DNA of 52,095 nucleotides. It comes from Clostridia bacterium (GTDB lineage: Bacteria > Bacillota > Clostridia > Oscillospirales > Acutalibacteraceae). The stretch spans positions 1 to 52,095 of the forward strand of contig JAFRJB010000067.1 in the NCBI GenBank assembly GCA_017432485.1. Reading direction: 5' to 3'. A model generated the notes under the pieces. The model saw nothing but the letters and a program-made list of their open reading frames with translations, did not search any database and was not told the origin of the DNA. Position 1 is the first letter of the stretch; the number at the start of each line of letters is the position of its first letter. Positions 41,806-51,377 of this stretch are shown here, piece by piece. The position numbers and the translations under genes were made by a program.

Positions 41806-43043
41806 TGTTTAACCGCCTTGACTTTTTCAACCGTGCCGTTGGAGCACGCATATACCACACGCGATTTTGTCACAATAAAAGAAGGTTCGATTTCCAATTT
41901 AGCGCGGTAGGTCACTTTTCCGCCTATCATACTGACATCTGCCGTATGGTTTGTGTAAAGCGCCCCGATACTCTTACCATCCGAGCTGACATTGAGCACT
42001 TCCCCGCTACACTCTTTACTATCCACCTTTTTCAATGAAGCATTGTAGATGTCGATATAATACTTGCCGTTGTTATATAAAGAGTACACATTAATTATGT
42101 GCCCGTTTCTGTCGCAAAAGAGTTTCTTAATCGTTGCCGCCGGCAAATCTAAGTTTCCTTTCGATTGACAGCGCGCATCCAATACATTGATTTGGTTGTT
42201 ACATAAAACCGCTAAATCGTTGGAATGTAAAAATTCCAAATCATAAAGCGAAACCGATTTATACTGTATATTTCCCTTCTGCTTAGCATTACTGACATTA
42301 AAAGTAATGACATTAACTGTCTGTACCGCGTCTTCCGTATCAATAATGCCCACAGCAGCCATATTGCCATTGGCGCTTAAGCAGCAGTCAATGATATAAC
42401 CGTCACCCTTTTCCCAACTCATAATTTTCTTGCCGTTATAGTTAAAGACATTGAGGGTTTCTTTACCGGCAGAATCCTTAAAAGCCAGCACACTTTTACC
42501 GCTGTCGGAAATATCGCCGCAAATGATTTTGTCATCGTTTGGGAAAGCAACCACCTGACCGCCTTGAGTTAAGATTACTGCTTTTTTTGAACCTTGATCA
42601 AACAGCAAAATGCGATCCTTCGAGTATTTGGCAATCGGATGAGACATACTGTGTTTATAATTAAGCACCTCTTTTGCCGAAGAATTGAGAATAATTAAAT
42701 CATTATTCGTTAAAACAACTCTGTCACCGGAAGAAAAGGAAAAGAAATCAATAATGTCATCCGAAGAAAAGCGATACGGATATCCTTCACCTGAACCGAA
42801 GTCGGCAAATACGGCTTTCATATGCTCCTTCATTTTGGAAGGAGTCAAATAATTGATATTTAAAATGACAAACAGAAAAATCAAACTGAAAATAACAATC
42901 AGGAATATTCTGCCTACAGAGCCCAATCTCTTGCCTTTTTTAGAGCGAGCGGGTTTGGTTTCATCCTCTGCAGTCGATTTATTGAGTTTGTCGAGTATTC
43001 TTTTTTTATGAACTCTGAGTTTTAATTCTTTTTCAGCTTTCAA
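41802..43043 (-). CDS. DUF5711-family membrane-anchored beta-propeller protein
   Basis: 413 residues. A basic cytoplasmic N-terminus (KAEKELKLRVHKKRILDKL), one membrane helix (about 44-64), then a large outside domain made of repeated short strands (VLTNNDLIILNSSAKEVL, RILLFDQGSKKAVILTQGG, VLAFKDSAGKETLNVFNYNG) that reads as a propeller. The family is found in Firmicutes and has no known function. The start is TTG, with GGAG 8 bases upstream inside the end of truA. Confidence 0.75.
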   Translation of the reverse strand: MKAEKELKLRVHKKRILDKLNKSTAEDETKPARSKKGKRLGSVGRIFLIVIFSLIFLFVILNINYLTPSKMKEHMKAVFADFGSGEGYPYRFSSDDIIDFFSFSSGDRVVLTNNDLIILNSSAKEVLNYKHSMSHPIAKYSKDRILLFDQGSKKAVILTQGGQVVAFPNDDKIICGDISDSGKSVLAFKDSAGKETLNVFNYNGKKIMSWEKGDGYIIDCCLSANGNMAAVGIIDTEDAVQTVNVITFNVSNAKQKGNIQYKSVSLYDLEFLHSNDLAVLCNNQINVLDARCQSKGNLDLPAATIKKLFCDRNGHIINVYSLYNNGKYYIDIYNASLKKVDSKECSGEVLNVSSDGKSIGALYTNHTADVSMIGGKVTYRAKLEIEPSFIVTKSRVVYACSNGTVEKVKAVKQ

Positions 43044-43045
43044 AA

Positions 43046-43786
43046 TTAATCTCCATAAAACACTTTGTTTAAAAACAATCCTTTTGCAGCAAGAGTTTTA
43101 CCGGCATTTTTCCTGTTTTTGCTTTCAATAATATCGATGATATCCTCCGGTTCGATTTTCCCCTTTGCCACATCAATGAGGGTGCCTGCAATAATGCGCA
43201 CCATATTGTACAGGAAACCGTCACCGCTGATGATAATTTTTACCATATCTCCTTCGCGCACCACCGCACAGTTATAAATAGTTCTGTGCGTATCTTCAAT
43301 ATCGGAATTGGCGCTGCAAAAGGCGGCAAAATCGTGTGTGCCGATCAAATGCTTAGCCGCCGCATCTAATCGGTTTTCGTCAATAGCAAACGGGTAGTGA
43401 AATGCATATTTTGAAAAAAACGGATTTTCATATTTCGCGTTGTAAATGTAATATATATATTCTTTCCCGCTTGCGCAATAGCGCGCATGGAAGTCCTCTT
43501 CCACTTCTTGACAGGCATAGGCTTTGATATCCGGCGGCAAATGCCGATTAAGCGCACTGATCAAGTGGTAGTCTCCGGGAAAGAACGGCGCCGCAAAATT
43601 TACACAATACATATTGGCGTGTACGCCCGTATCGGTGCGGCTGCAGCCCTTTACATCCAAACGGCTGCCAAAGACTTTTTCGATAGCATCCTGCAACACC
43701 TGCTGAATGCTCAGCGCATTCTTTTGCACTTGCCAACCGTGATAGGCGCTTCCGTCATATCGAATTGTTAATAATACATTCGGCAT
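43046..43786 (-). CDS. truA: tRNA pseudouridine synthase TruA
   Basis: Converts uridines 38-40 of the anticodon arm to pseudouridine. 246 residues with IRYDGSAYHGWQVQ at the start, the catalytic aspartate in CSRTDTGVHA (about residue 54), and FLYNMVRIIAG near the C-terminus. The ATG at 43786 overlaps the ecfT stop (TGATG); a TTG just before it is less likely. It follows ecfT directly, the order known from many Firmicutes. Confidence 0.97.
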   Translation of the reverse strand: MPNVLLTIRYDGSAYHGWQVQKNALSIQQVLQDAIEKVFGSRLDVKGCSRTDTGVHANMYCVNFAAPFFPGDYHLISALNRHLPPDIKAYACQEVEEDFHARYCASGKEYIYYIYNAKYENPFFSKYAFHYPFAIDENRLDAAAKHLIGTHDFAAFCSANSDIEDTHRTIYNCAVVREGDMVKIIISGDGFLYNMVRIIAGTLIDVAKGKIEPEDIIDIIESKNRKNAGKTLAAKGLFLNKVFYGD

Positions 43787-44604
43787 CAATACACTCCGGC
43801 AATTTTAATGGAATTAAGTAATACAAACCCCGCTACGGCAATCGCACAGATACCTAAAGCAACAAAATCTTTTGCCGAGCAATGCATGGTTTTCATTTTG
43901 GTTCTGCCTTCTCCGCCATTGTAGCAGCGGCACTCCATAGCATTGGCAAGTTCATAGGCTCTGCGAAAAGAAGAAATAAACAGCGGAATTAAAATCGGCA
44001 CCATTGCTTTGAGTTTGCGCACAACATTGCCGGAATCAAAATCGGCGCCGCGCGCTTTTTGCGCATTAATAATTTTATTAATCTCATCAATCAAAGTCGG
44101 AATAAAGCGAAGCGCAATGCTCATCATCATTGCAATGGAATGCACATCCACTTTAAAAACTCTCAGCCATTTGAGCAAATCTTCAATCGCGGCTGTTAAG
44201 GCGGTGGGTGTGGTGGTATAGGTCAAAAAGGAAGTCACAATAACCAGCAAAACAATGCGCACCGCAATAAACACAGCTGTTTCAATCGCCTCGGTAGTTA
44301 TGGTGATTTTCCAAAAGCGCCACAGCACATTTTCCCCCGGCACATAAATCAAATTGAGAATAAATGTCAAAAGGATAATCGGAATAAGCGGTTTTGTATT
44401 TTTAATATAAGTAGAAATCGGCACTTTGGAAAGCAGCATTAACAGTATTGCAATAACCGTTGCAAAAACAAGACTACACACACTGTTACAAAGAAAGATG
44501 CCGACAACCAAAATTAATGTGATGATAATTTTAAAACGCGGGTCTAAGCGGTGCAGCAACGATTCGGAAGGGTAAAACTGACCGAAAGAAATGTCTTTAA
44601 TCAT
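43786..44604 (-). CDS. ecfT: Energy-coupling factor transporter transmembrane protein EcfT
   Basis: Membrane scaffold that joins vitamin-specific S components to the EcfA1-EcfA2 ATPases, 272 residues. Helices fill about 25-125 and 230-260; the coupling helices include the Ala-Arg-Gly motif in NAQKARGADFDSG and AMECRCYNGGEGRTKM. It overlaps ecfA2 by 4 bases and truA by 1. S components must be encoded elsewhere. Confidence 0.95.
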   Translation of the reverse strand: MIKDISFGQFYPSESLLHRLDPRFKIIITLILVVGIFLCNSVCSLVFATVIAILLMLLSKVPISTYIKNTKPLIPIILLTFILNLIYVPGENVLWRFWKITITTEAIETAVFIAVRIVLLVIVTSFLTYTTTPTALTAAIEDLLKWLRVFKVDVHSIAMMMSIALRFIPTLIDEINKIINAQKARGADFDSGNVVRKLKAMVPILIPLFISSFRRAYELANAMECRCYNGGEGRTKMKTMHCSAKDFVALGICAIAVAGFVLLNSIKIAGVY

Positions 44605-45458
44605 ACGGCATCTCCTTCCAGCATTCCCTTAATACAAGCCGCAGCGGCTTCCACGGTATACACCGGCGGCAATCGGTAGCCGTTTCGGTTCATTTGCAAA
44701 AAGATAGAAGTAATTGCCGGCACATTTAAACCGATTTCCAAAAGTTTCGGCGCCTGTGCAAAGACTTCATCAGGTGTTCCCTGCATCACAATTTTACTTT
44801 GGCTCATCACAACAATGCGATCTGCCATTTTTGCCACATCTTCCATGCTGTGAGAAACAAATACCACTGTGGTGCCGGATGCTTCTTTATATTTGCGGAT
44901 TAATTCAAACAAATTGTTTCTGGCGGAAGGATCAAGACCGGCAGTCGGTTCATCGAGCACCAAAATATCGGGTTCCATTGCCAAAATACCCGCCAGCGCT
45001 ACCTTGCGCTTCTGCCCGCCGGAAATGTCAAACGGTGAGCGGTTGATATAGCGCTCCGGTAAGCCCATATACTCCATAGCGCGTTTGACTCTGCGATCAA
45101 CTTCCGCAGCATCCAGCCCCATATTCTTTGGCCCGAATGCAATATCTTTGTATACGGTTTCTTCAAACAACTGATATTCGGGATATTGAAAACAAAGACC
45201 GATTTTAAAGCGGACATTCTTAATATCCTTTTTATTCTCCCAAATATCTCTTCCTTCAAAGATAACACTGCCGCTCTGCGCTTTAAACAATCCGTTTAAA
45301 TGCTGAATAAGTGTTGATTTACCGGAGCCTGTGTGCCCGATAATGGCAAGTGTTTCACCTTGTTTAATAGACAGATTAATATCATCTAAAGCTAAGTATT
45401 CAAACGGTGTTCCTTTGGAATAGACATATGAAAGATTTTTAATCTCGAGTTTTTCCAT
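44601..45458 (-). CDS. ecfA2: Energy-coupling factor ATPase EcfA2
   Basis: ATP-binding subunit of the group II ECF transporter, 285 residues. Walker A GHTGSGKSTL, Q-loop FQYPEYQLF, signature ISGGQKRKVALAG, Walker B ILVLDEPTAGLDP and the switch histidine in VFVSHSMEDV. Its start overlaps ecfA1 by 20 bases. The FEETVYKDIAFGPKNMGL stretch is typical of EcfA2. Confidence 0.95.
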   Translation of the reverse strand: MEKLEIKNLSYVYSKGTPFEYLALDDINLSIKQGETLAIIGHTGSGKSTLIQHLNGLFKAQSGSVIFEGRDIWENKKDIKNVRFKIGLCFQYPEYQLFEETVYKDIAFGPKNMGLDAAEVDRRVKRAMEYMGLPERYINRSPFDISGGQKRKVALAGILAMEPDILVLDEPTAGLDPSARNNLFELIRKYKEASGTTVVFVSHSMEDVAKMADRIVVMSQSKIVMQGTPDEVFAQAPKLLEIGLNVPAITSIFLQMNRNGYRLPPVYTVEAAAACIKGMLEGDAV

Positions 45459-46275
45459 TCTCCCCCAAAAGCTCTTGTAGTTTTTCTACACATTCCTGCT
45501 CGGTTAAAACGCAGTCGTTTATACCTAATTCTTTCATTAACTGATAACTTTGCGGTACATCTAAGCCGTAAGCAATCAATTGATCGTAGTCGGCAAACAC
45601 TTCTTTAGGCGTACCGTCTTTTGCAATCACGCCTTGGTCAAGCAAGATCACCCTATCGGCTTCTACCGCTTCATTCATAAAATGCGTTATGTAAATAATG
45701 GTTATTCCAAAATCGCGGTTGAGCGTTTTAACAGCATCCATTACTTCTTTTCTGCCAATCGGGTCAAGCATTGCTGTGGCTTCATCCAAAATAATACACT
45801 TCGGCTGCATGGCAATGATGCCTGCAATCGCCACGCGCTGCTTTTGCCCGCCGGAAAGATTATGCGGTGCTTTTAATCGGTAGTCATACATCCCGACTGT
45901 TTTGAGCGCTTCATCTACCCGTTTGCGAATTTCAGCCGGCTCAACACCTAAATTCTCCGGACCGAAAGCAACATCTTCTTCCACAATACTTGCCACAATT
46001 TGATTATCCGGATTTTGGAAAACCATGCCGACCTGCTGCAGCAGTTCTATACGATTTTCTTCATCGGCTGTGCTGATGCCGCCGACTTCAACCGAACCGG
46101 CAGTCGGCACAAATAAGCCGTTAAAAAGTTTGGCTAAAGTCGATTTTCCCGAACCGTTGTGACCGATAACGGCAATGAACTCACCTTGCTCAATCTGCAG
46201 GTTAATCTCGTTAATCACAGTGCGATTAGAGCCGCTATATTGATAACATAAGTTGTTGCATGTAATAAAACTCAT
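45439..46275 (-). CDS. ecfA1: Energy-coupling factor ATPase EcfA1
   Basis: Second ATPase of the ECF module, 278 residues. Walker A GHNGSGKSTLA, FQNPDNQIVASIVEEDVAFG (the EcfA1 form of the Q-loop), signature LSGGQKQRVAIAG, Walker B CIILDEATAMLDP with a degenerate switch region IYITHFMNEA. It overlaps the upstream methyltransferase gene by 4 bases. Confidence 0.95.
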   Translation of the reverse strand: MSFITCNNLCYQYSGSNRTVINEINLQIEQGEFIAVIGHNGSGKSTLAKLFNGLFVPTAGSVEVGGISTADEENRIELLQQVGMVFQNPDNQIVASIVEEDVAFGPENLGVEPAEIRKRVDEALKTVGMYDYRLKAPHNLSGGQKQRVAIAGIIAMQPKCIILDEATAMLDPIGRKEVMDAVKTLNRDFGITIIYITHFMNEAVEADRVILLDQGVIAKDGTPKEVFADYDQLIAYGLDVPQSYQLMKELGINDCVLTEQECVEKLQELLGENGKTRD

Positions 46276-47138
46276 TCATTACTCCATATTGCCGTGGCGC
46301 CGCAGGATAAAATCAATTGACTGTCACTGACTTTTAACCCGATTTCATCGCTCTTGGTTGTGCCGCCCAACGCGCTTCCGATGCTCGAAGCCAAAACGTA
46401 CTGCATCACGGCAGCCGATAATCCGGTTGAATACGAATTTAAGAAAAGCGCTATCGATGATTCATCTAACAGTTGTGCGCAGGTTTGACAAAATTCAAAT
46501 ATTTGGTCTTCCAAGCGCCACAACTCTTTATTCGGACCTCTGCCGTAAGAAGGCGGGTCCATAATGATAATATCATAGCGATTGCCGCGCCGAATTTCGC
46601 GCTTAACAAATTTAAAGCAGTCATCCACAATCCAGCGCACCGGCCTGTCATCAACACCGGAAAGCTTCGCATTCTCTTTTGCCCACTGCACCATGCCTTT
46701 AGAAGCATCCACATGGCAAACCGAAGCGCCCGCTTTCAAACAAGCGATCGTCGCACAACCGGTGTAGCCGAAAAGGTTCAAAACCTTTACCGGACGACCT
46801 GCGCCGCGAATAAGTTCACAGAGCTTATCCCAATTCACAGCCTGCTCCGGAAAGATGCCGGTATGCTTAAACCCCATGGTCTTAACACCGAAATGCAAAT
46901 TTCCGTAAGAGACAACCCAGGCTTCCGGCAGTTTATGATATACCTGCCAGGCACCGCCGCCGCTTTTAGAGCGCTCATAGCGCGCATCGGCACGGCGCCA
47001 TAGCTCGTTTGCTTTGTCGCTTTGCCAAATCACCTGCGGGTCAGGGCGAATTAATATTTTATCGCCCCAGCGCTCCAGTCTTTCGCCGCCGGAACAGTCG
47101 ATTAATTCATAGTCTTTCCAATTATCTGCGCATCTCAT
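46272..47138 (-). CDS. Class I SAM-dependent methyltransferase (RlmI-like catalytic domain)
   Basis: 288 residues. Motif I is VLNLFGYTGCATIACLKAGA (about 122-141), followed by VCHVDASKGMVQWAKENAKLSG and the catalytic IIMDPPSYGRGPNKE. This is the arrangement of rRNA cytosine methyltransferases such as RlmI, but the N-terminal PUA domain is absent. Its ATG overlaps the glmM stop (TAATG). Probable rRNA methyltransferase; the target base is unknown. Confidence 0.8.
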   Translation of the reverse strand: MRCADNWKDYELIDCSGGERLERWGDKILIRPDPQVIWQSDKANELWRRADARYERSKSGGGAWQVYHKLPEAWVVSYGNLHFGVKTMGFKHTGIFPEQAVNWDKLCELIRGAGRPVKVLNLFGYTGCATIACLKAGASVCHVDASKGMVQWAKENAKLSGVDDRPVRWIVDDCFKFVKREIRRGNRYDIIIMDPPSYGRGPNKELWRLEDQIFEFCQTCAQLLDESSIALFLNSYSTGLSAAVMQYVLASSIGSALGGTTKSDEIGLKVSDSQLILSCGATAIWSNE

Positions 47139-48484
47139 TATGCCAATCTTTCCTTTACGAGCCCTGCAATATCATTGGCAATCGCAGTAATTTGCTCTAA
47201 ATCTTTACCCTCAAGCATCACGCGGATGAGCGGCTCCGTGCCTGACAATCTGACAAGCACTCTGCCGGTATCGCCCATTTGCTTTTCGGCTTCATTAATT
47301 CTTTGAGAAATCACGGTATCTTCCGCATAAGCCGCTTTGCCCGCTGCAGTCACTTTGACATTGACCAATACCTGCGGGTAAACCTGCATTTGCGAAGCAA
47401 GTTCGCTAAGCTTCTTACCGCTATGCTTTAGCACATTAAGGAGCATCACTGCAGAAAGCTGCCCGTCGCCGGTGGTGGCGTAATCCAAGAAAATCACGTG
47501 ACCGGATTGCTCACCGCCGATATTATGCCCGTTTGCAAGCATATTTTCCAGAACATATCTGTCGCCGACCGACGTTTTTTCGCAGCGGATGTCGTTTTCT
47601 TCGCAGAATTTAAAGAAACCCATATTACTCATCACGGTAACCACCGCGGTATCATTCTTTAAATTGCCGTTTTCTTTCATGTATTTTGCACAGATGGCAA
47701 TAATTTTATCACCGTCTACTTCCTGACCGTTTTCATCAACGGCAAGCATGCGATCGGCATCACCGTCAAACGCAAAGCCTAACTCACAGCCGTTTTCAAG
47801 AACCGTTTTCTTGAGCGCTTCCAAGTGGGTGGAACCGCAACCGTCATTAATATTGGTGCCGTTCGGTTCATAAGCGGTGTAAACGCCTTCAATCCCTAAA
47901 CGCTTAAACAACTTGAGAGCTGTTGCACTCGAAGAACCGTTTGCACAATCAAATGCCACTTTCATGCCGCTAAAATCTGCCTGCGATGCAGTGCAGATAT
48001 GTGCAATATAATCTTCCACTGCCGTATCGGCATAGGTGATTCTGCCCACATCTCCACCGGTTTTGACCGGCGGCACCTCGGCACCGTCTAGAATAATCGC
48101 CTCAATACGATTTTCAATTTCATCGGGAAGCTTGTAGCCTGTCCCTTGAAAAATCTTAATGCCGTTAAATTCACAGGGATTGTGTGAAGCGGAAATCATC
48201 ACACCCGCATCACACGCGTATTTTTTGACAAGGTATGCTACTGCCGGTGTCGGCACAACACCCAAAATCATGACGTCTGCCCCTACCGCACAAAGACCCG
48301 CGGCAAGCGCAGCCTCCAGCATATCGGAACTCTGCCTGGTATCTTTACCGATTAAAAACTTCGGTCGATGTGTGCTTTCGGTTAACACGCAGGCTGCTGC
48401 CCTGCCGATATTCATTGCAAGCTCGGGAGTTAACTCTGTACCTGCTACGCCTCTTGCCCCATCTGTTCCAAATAATCTACCCAT
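47138..48484 (-). CDS. glmM: Phosphoglucosamine mutase
   Basis: Converts glucosamine-6-phosphate to glucosamine-1-phosphate, the precursor of UDP-GlcNAc. 448 residues, with the start GTDGARGVAGTELTPELAM, phosphoserine S100 in ISASHNP, the metal loop FDGDADRMLAVD, GGEQSGHVIF, and the phosphate-binding VRLSGTEPLIRVM. AGGAG is 7 bases before the ATG. It lies 8 bp after ruvB. Confidence 0.97.
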   Translation of the reverse strand: MGRLFGTDGARGVAGTELTPELAMNIGRAAACVLTESTHRPKFLIGKDTRQSSDMLEAALAAGLCAVGADVMILGVVPTPAVAYLVKKYACDAGVMISASHNPCEFNGIKIFQGTGYKLPDEIENRIEAIILDGAEVPPVKTGGDVGRITYADTAVEDYIAHICTASQADFSGMKVAFDCANGSSSATALKLFKRLGIEGVYTAYEPNGTNINDGCGSTHLEALKKTVLENGCELGFAFDGDADRMLAVDENGQEVDGDKIIAICAKYMKENGNLKNDTAVVTVMSNMGFFKFCEENDIRCEKTSVGDRYVLENMLANGHNIGGEQSGHVIFLDYATTGDGQLSAVMLLNVLKHSGKKLSELASQMQVYPQVLVNVKVTAAGKAAYAEDTVISQRINEAEKQMGDTGRVLVRLSGTEPLIRVMLEGKDLEQITAIANDIAGLVKERLA

Positions 48485-48492
48485 TCTGACTC

Positions 48493-49512
48493 CTATTCTG
48501 TCTTGTATTCAATCCCCAAATGTGCATACGCCTTCGGGGTGGCGCATCTGCCGCGCGGGGTTTTGGTTAAAAACCCGATTTGCAGTAAAAACGGTTCATA
48601 CACATCTTCAATCGTGACGGTTTCTTCACCGATAGATGCTGCCAGTGTCGTTAAACCGACCGGACCGCCGTTATAATTTTTAATCATCGTCAACAGTAAG
48701 GTTCTGTCGATTTGATCAAGCCCCAGCTCATCAATATCCATTTGATTAAGAGACTTCATGGCGCTTTCTTCGGTAATCACACCATCAAACACCACTTCCG
48801 CAAAATCGCGCACTCTTTTGAGCAACCTGTTGGCAATACGCGGTGTGCCACGCGAGCGAGAGGCAATTTCCAAAGCACCGTCCGGCTCTATATCAATACC
48901 GAGAATGCCGGCACTGCGCGTAACAATTTGCGCTAACTGCTCAGTTGTATATAATTCCAAGCGCTCCACATCACCAAACCTGTCACGCAACGGAGCACTT
49001 AATTGCCCTGCTCTGGTAGTAGCACCGATTAAAGTAAACTTGTGCAAATCCAAACGAATACTGCGCGCCGAGGGGCCTTTACCGATAATAATATCAATTA
49101 CCTGGTCTTCCATAGCGGGATACAGTACTTCTTCCACCGAGCGGTTTAAGCGGTGTATCTCATCAATAAAAAGCACATCGCCCTCCTGGAGGTTTGTCAG
49201 TAATGCCGCCAAATCTCCCGGCTTTTCAATCGCAGGACCGGAGGTCACTCTAAAGTTTACACCCATTTCGTTAGCAATAATGCCTGCCAAAGTGGTTTTA
49301 CCCAAACCGGGAGGACCGTAGAGCAAAATGTGGTCTAAAATATCATTTCTGTTTTTTGCAGCAGCAATATATATTTTTAACTTTTCTTTGACTTTATCCT
49401 GACCGATATATTCTTCCAACACCTTCGGGCGCAGGGACAACTCAATATCATTATCATCTTCATAGTGATATTCGGTAGATACCAGTCGGGAGTCGTTTTC
49501 TTCGTAAGTCAT
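48493..49512 (-). CDS. ruvB: Holliday junction helicase RuvB
   Basis: Hexameric motor for branch migration with RuvA, 339 residues. Walker [12 protein letters not shown], Walker [10 protein letters not shown], sensor [20 protein letters not shown], arginine finger region, and a C-terminal winged helix ([20 protein letters not shown]). It follows ruvA by 12 bp. Confidence 0.98.
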   Translation of the reverse strand: MTYEENDSRLVSTEYHYEDDNDIELSLRPKVLEEYIGQDKVKEKLKIYIAAAKNRNDILDHILLYGPPGLGKTTLAGIIANEMGVNFRVTSGPAIEKPGDLAALLTNLQEGDVLFIDEIHRLNRSVEEVLYPAMEDQVIDIIIGKGPSARSIRLDLHKFTLIGATTRAGQLSAPLRDRFGDVERLELYTTEQLAQIVTRSAGILGIDIEPDGALEIASRSRGTPRIANRLLKRVRDFAEVVFDGVITEESAMKSLNQMDIDELGLDQIDRTLLLTMIKNYNGGPVGLTTLAASIGEETVTIEDVYEPFLLQIGFLTKTPRGRCATPKAYAHLGIEYKTE

Positions 49513-49524
49513 AATACTCCTTTA

Positions 49525-50121
49525 TTACAAGCCTAAGTGCGTTAATGCATATTTAATCAAATCTTCGGTCGACATATCTTTGCCGGCTTTTGCTATCACC
49601 TTGGCGGCATCGCTTTGAGAGTAGCCCAAAGAAACCAGTGCATCAATGGCATCTTTCTTGGAAGCGGTCACTTCGGTGCTGCCGACCGTTTCCACAACAT
49701 CCGCTTGCTCAATATCTAATGAGCCTAATTTGTCTTTTAACTCAAGCACCACCATTTCGGCACCTTTTCTGCCGATACCGGGCGCCGCCTGAATGGCTTT
49801 AAAATCTTTTGAAGCAACTGCCAGAGCCAATCTGTCCGGTGTCAAAGTGGAGAGAATGCTCATAGCGGCTTTAGGACCGATACCCTTGACCTCAATTAAT
49901 AATTTATAACAATCTAACTCGGTTTTATCGGAGAAGCCGTAAAGTTCAATCGCATCTTCTCTCACATTCATGAATGTCAGCAAAAACACTTCTTTATTTA
50001 ACGGCGGGAGCTGTGCGAGTGTTCTGGTCGAACAAAAACATTTAAATCCGATACCGCCTACATCAATGACTGCGGTATTTAAATCCGTATAAACCAAAGT
50101 TCCTTTTACGCTGTAAATCAT
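49525..50121 (-). CDS. ruvA: Holliday junction protein RuvA
   Basis: Binds the four-way junction and holds RuvB. 198 residues: the OB-fold N-terminus (MIYSVKGTLVYTDLNTAVIDVGGIGF), two helix-hairpin-helix motifs (LLIEVKGIGPKAAMSIL; IQAAPGIGRKGAEMVVLELKDKL) and the C-terminal RuvB-binding domain (DALVSLGYSQSDAAKVI). It follows ruvC with no gap. Confidence 0.97.
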   Translation of the reverse strand: MIYSVKGTLVYTDLNTAVIDVGGIGFKCFCSTRTLAQLPPLNKEVFLLTFMNVREDAIELYGFSDKTELDCYKLLIEVKGIGPKAAMSILSTLTPDRLALAVASKDFKAIQAAPGIGRKGAEMVVLELKDKLGSLDIEQADVVETVGSTEVTASKKDAIDALVSLGYSQSDAAKVIAKAGKDMSTEDLIKYALTHLGL

Positions 50122-50625
50122 TTACCAAGTTCTACCTTTCATTTGTTGCAGTAAGGAGCCGGAAGAATGCCCGTGACAAATCGCCATGGCAAGTGCATCC
50201 GCCGTGTCGTCAGGCTTAGGTACTTTTGCGAGGTTTAAAATCGTTCTTGTCATTTCCTGCACTTGCTTTTTTTCGGCTCTGCCGTAGCCGACCACTGACT
50301 GCTTGACCTGTAAGGGCGTATATTCTGCAATCTCAAGCCCTTTGTTGTATGCCGCTAACGTGATAACACCTCTTGCTTGCGAAACATCAATAACTGTTTT
50401 GGCATTAGAATTATAAAATATTTTTTCCATACTCATCACTTGAGGATGGTACTTATCAATAATCTCATTGAGTTGTTGAAATATAACGGAAAGGCGCTGC
50501 GGAAAGTATTCTCCGGCATTGGTGGTTATTGCACCGTAATCTAATACTTTAAAGTGGTTGTTCGCATATTCCAATACCCCCCACCCGATAATGGCATAAC
50601 CGGGGTCAATTCCTAAAATAATCAT
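50122..50625 (-). CDS. ruvC: Holliday junction resolvase RuvC
   Basis: Cuts Holliday junctions. 167 residues with the acidic catalytic residues of the RNase H fold: D7 (ILGIDPGYA), the glutamate in MSMEKIFYN, and the pair in PDDTADALAMAICH. First gene of the fourteen-gene run. Its ribosome binding site (GGAG) is about 14 bases from the ATG, an unusually long gap. Confidence 0.97.
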   Translation of the reverse strand: MIILGIDPGYAIIGWGVLEYANNHFKVLDYGAITTNAGEYFPQRLSVIFQQLNEIIDKYHPQVMSMEKIFYNSNAKTVIDVSQARGVITLAAYNKGLEIAEYTPLQVKQSVVGYGRAEKKQVQEMTRTILNLAKVPKPDDTADALAMAICHGHSSGSLLQQMKGRTW

Positions 50626-50658
50626 TTGGTTCTATACTACTCCTATTATATCATTCTA

Positions 50659-50687
50659 ATTTTACCATTATTTTAATATTAATGCAA
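50659..50687 (-). promoter_or_regulatory. Promoter of the ruvC-led gene run
   Basis: On the minus strand TTGCAT (50682-50687), a 17-bp spacer and TAAAAT (50659-50664). It is the only good promoter-like site before the long operon. The rest of 50688-50781 is AT-rich. Confidence 0.55.
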
Positions 50688-50781
50688 TATAAATATTTAA
50701 ATATTTAATAGAAAAGAATTGTTTGCTGTTCTTTTCGGCAAATAAGGCATTTGGCATCACCGAATCCTTATTATTACGTAC

Positions 50782-50817
50782 AAAAAACCTCTTTTGCTTT
50801 TGCAAAAGAGGTTTTTT
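50782..50817 (-). terminator. Terminator of tRNA-Leu(CAA)
   Basis: A perfect 16-bp stem: AAAAAACCTCTTTTGC (50782-50797) pairs with 50802-50817 around TTTT, with the T-run on the minus strand as part of the stem. Confidence 0.9.
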
Positions 50818-50819
50818 GT

Positions 50820-50906
50820 TGGTGCCGGTGACCGGGGTCGAACCGGTACGGTGTCGCCACCACTGGATTTTGAGTCCAGCACGTCTGCCAATTCCATCAC
50901 ACCGGC
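50820..50906 (-). tRNA. tRNA-Leu, anticodon CAA
   Basis: Acceptor GCCGGTG/CACCGGC, discriminator A, encoded CCA. Anticodon stem CTGGA/TCCAG encloses CTCAAAA. Long variable arm. Confidence 0.95.
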
Positions 50907-50925
50907 AAATCAAATTGACTTAATC

Positions 50926-50954
50926 ATTATATATTAGTTACTCTAAAAAATCAA
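50926..50954 (-). promoter_or_regulatory. Promoter of tRNA-Leu(CAA)
   Basis: On the minus strand TTGATT (50949-50954), a 17-bp spacer and TATAAT (50926-50931), directly after the ruvX stop. Confidence 0.6.
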
Positions 50955-50955
50955 C

Positions 50956-51369
50956 CTATTTTTTTCGCAAATCAATAAAATCCTGCAAAATAATCTGTGC
51001 GGAAAGCGCATCAATCACCTTTTTGCGCTTTTGTCCTCTTGTGTTCGTTACATTTAAAGAAGATACCGCAATCATTGTTGTCATGCGCTCATCAAACATC
51101 TCGGTTTGAATACCGCTGCTTTCCTGCAGCTGCGCGGCAAATTCCACGCACTTGTGCACTCTTTCGCCCTCACTGCCATCCATATTCAACGGCTTGCCGA
51201 CAACAATCAGTTCAGCGCCTTTTTCGGCGGCCACTGTCTTAATTCTATCAATAAGTTTGGGCGCATAGCTCTCTGTAACTGTTTCTAAAGGCGTTGCCAA
51301 TATTTCATTTTTGTCGCATATAGCAAGACCGGTTCTTGCATCTCCGTAATCGACCGCTAAAATTATCAT
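50956..51369 (-). CDS. ruvX: Holliday junction resolvase-like protein RuvX (YqgF)
   Basis: RNase-H-fold nuclease; in E. coli it is linked to processing of 16S rRNA ends. 137 residues with VDYGDARTGLAICD at the start, VGKPLNMDGSEG, and FDERMTTMIA. ATG follows AGGGG. It is 8 bp after the histidine phosphatase gene. Confidence 0.94.
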   Translation of the reverse strand: MIILAVDYGDARTGLAICDKNEILATPLETVTESYAPKLIDRIKTVAAEKGAELIVVGKPLNMDGSEGERVHKCVEFAAQLQESSGIQTEMFDERMTTMIAVSSLNVTNTRGQKRKKVIDALSAQIILQDFIDLRKK

Positions 51370-51377
51370 AGTATCCC

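Noticed and set aside
50668..50913. Minus-strand open frame over tRNA-Leu(CAA)
   Set aside because: Covers the tRNA and its terminator, with no family resemblance.
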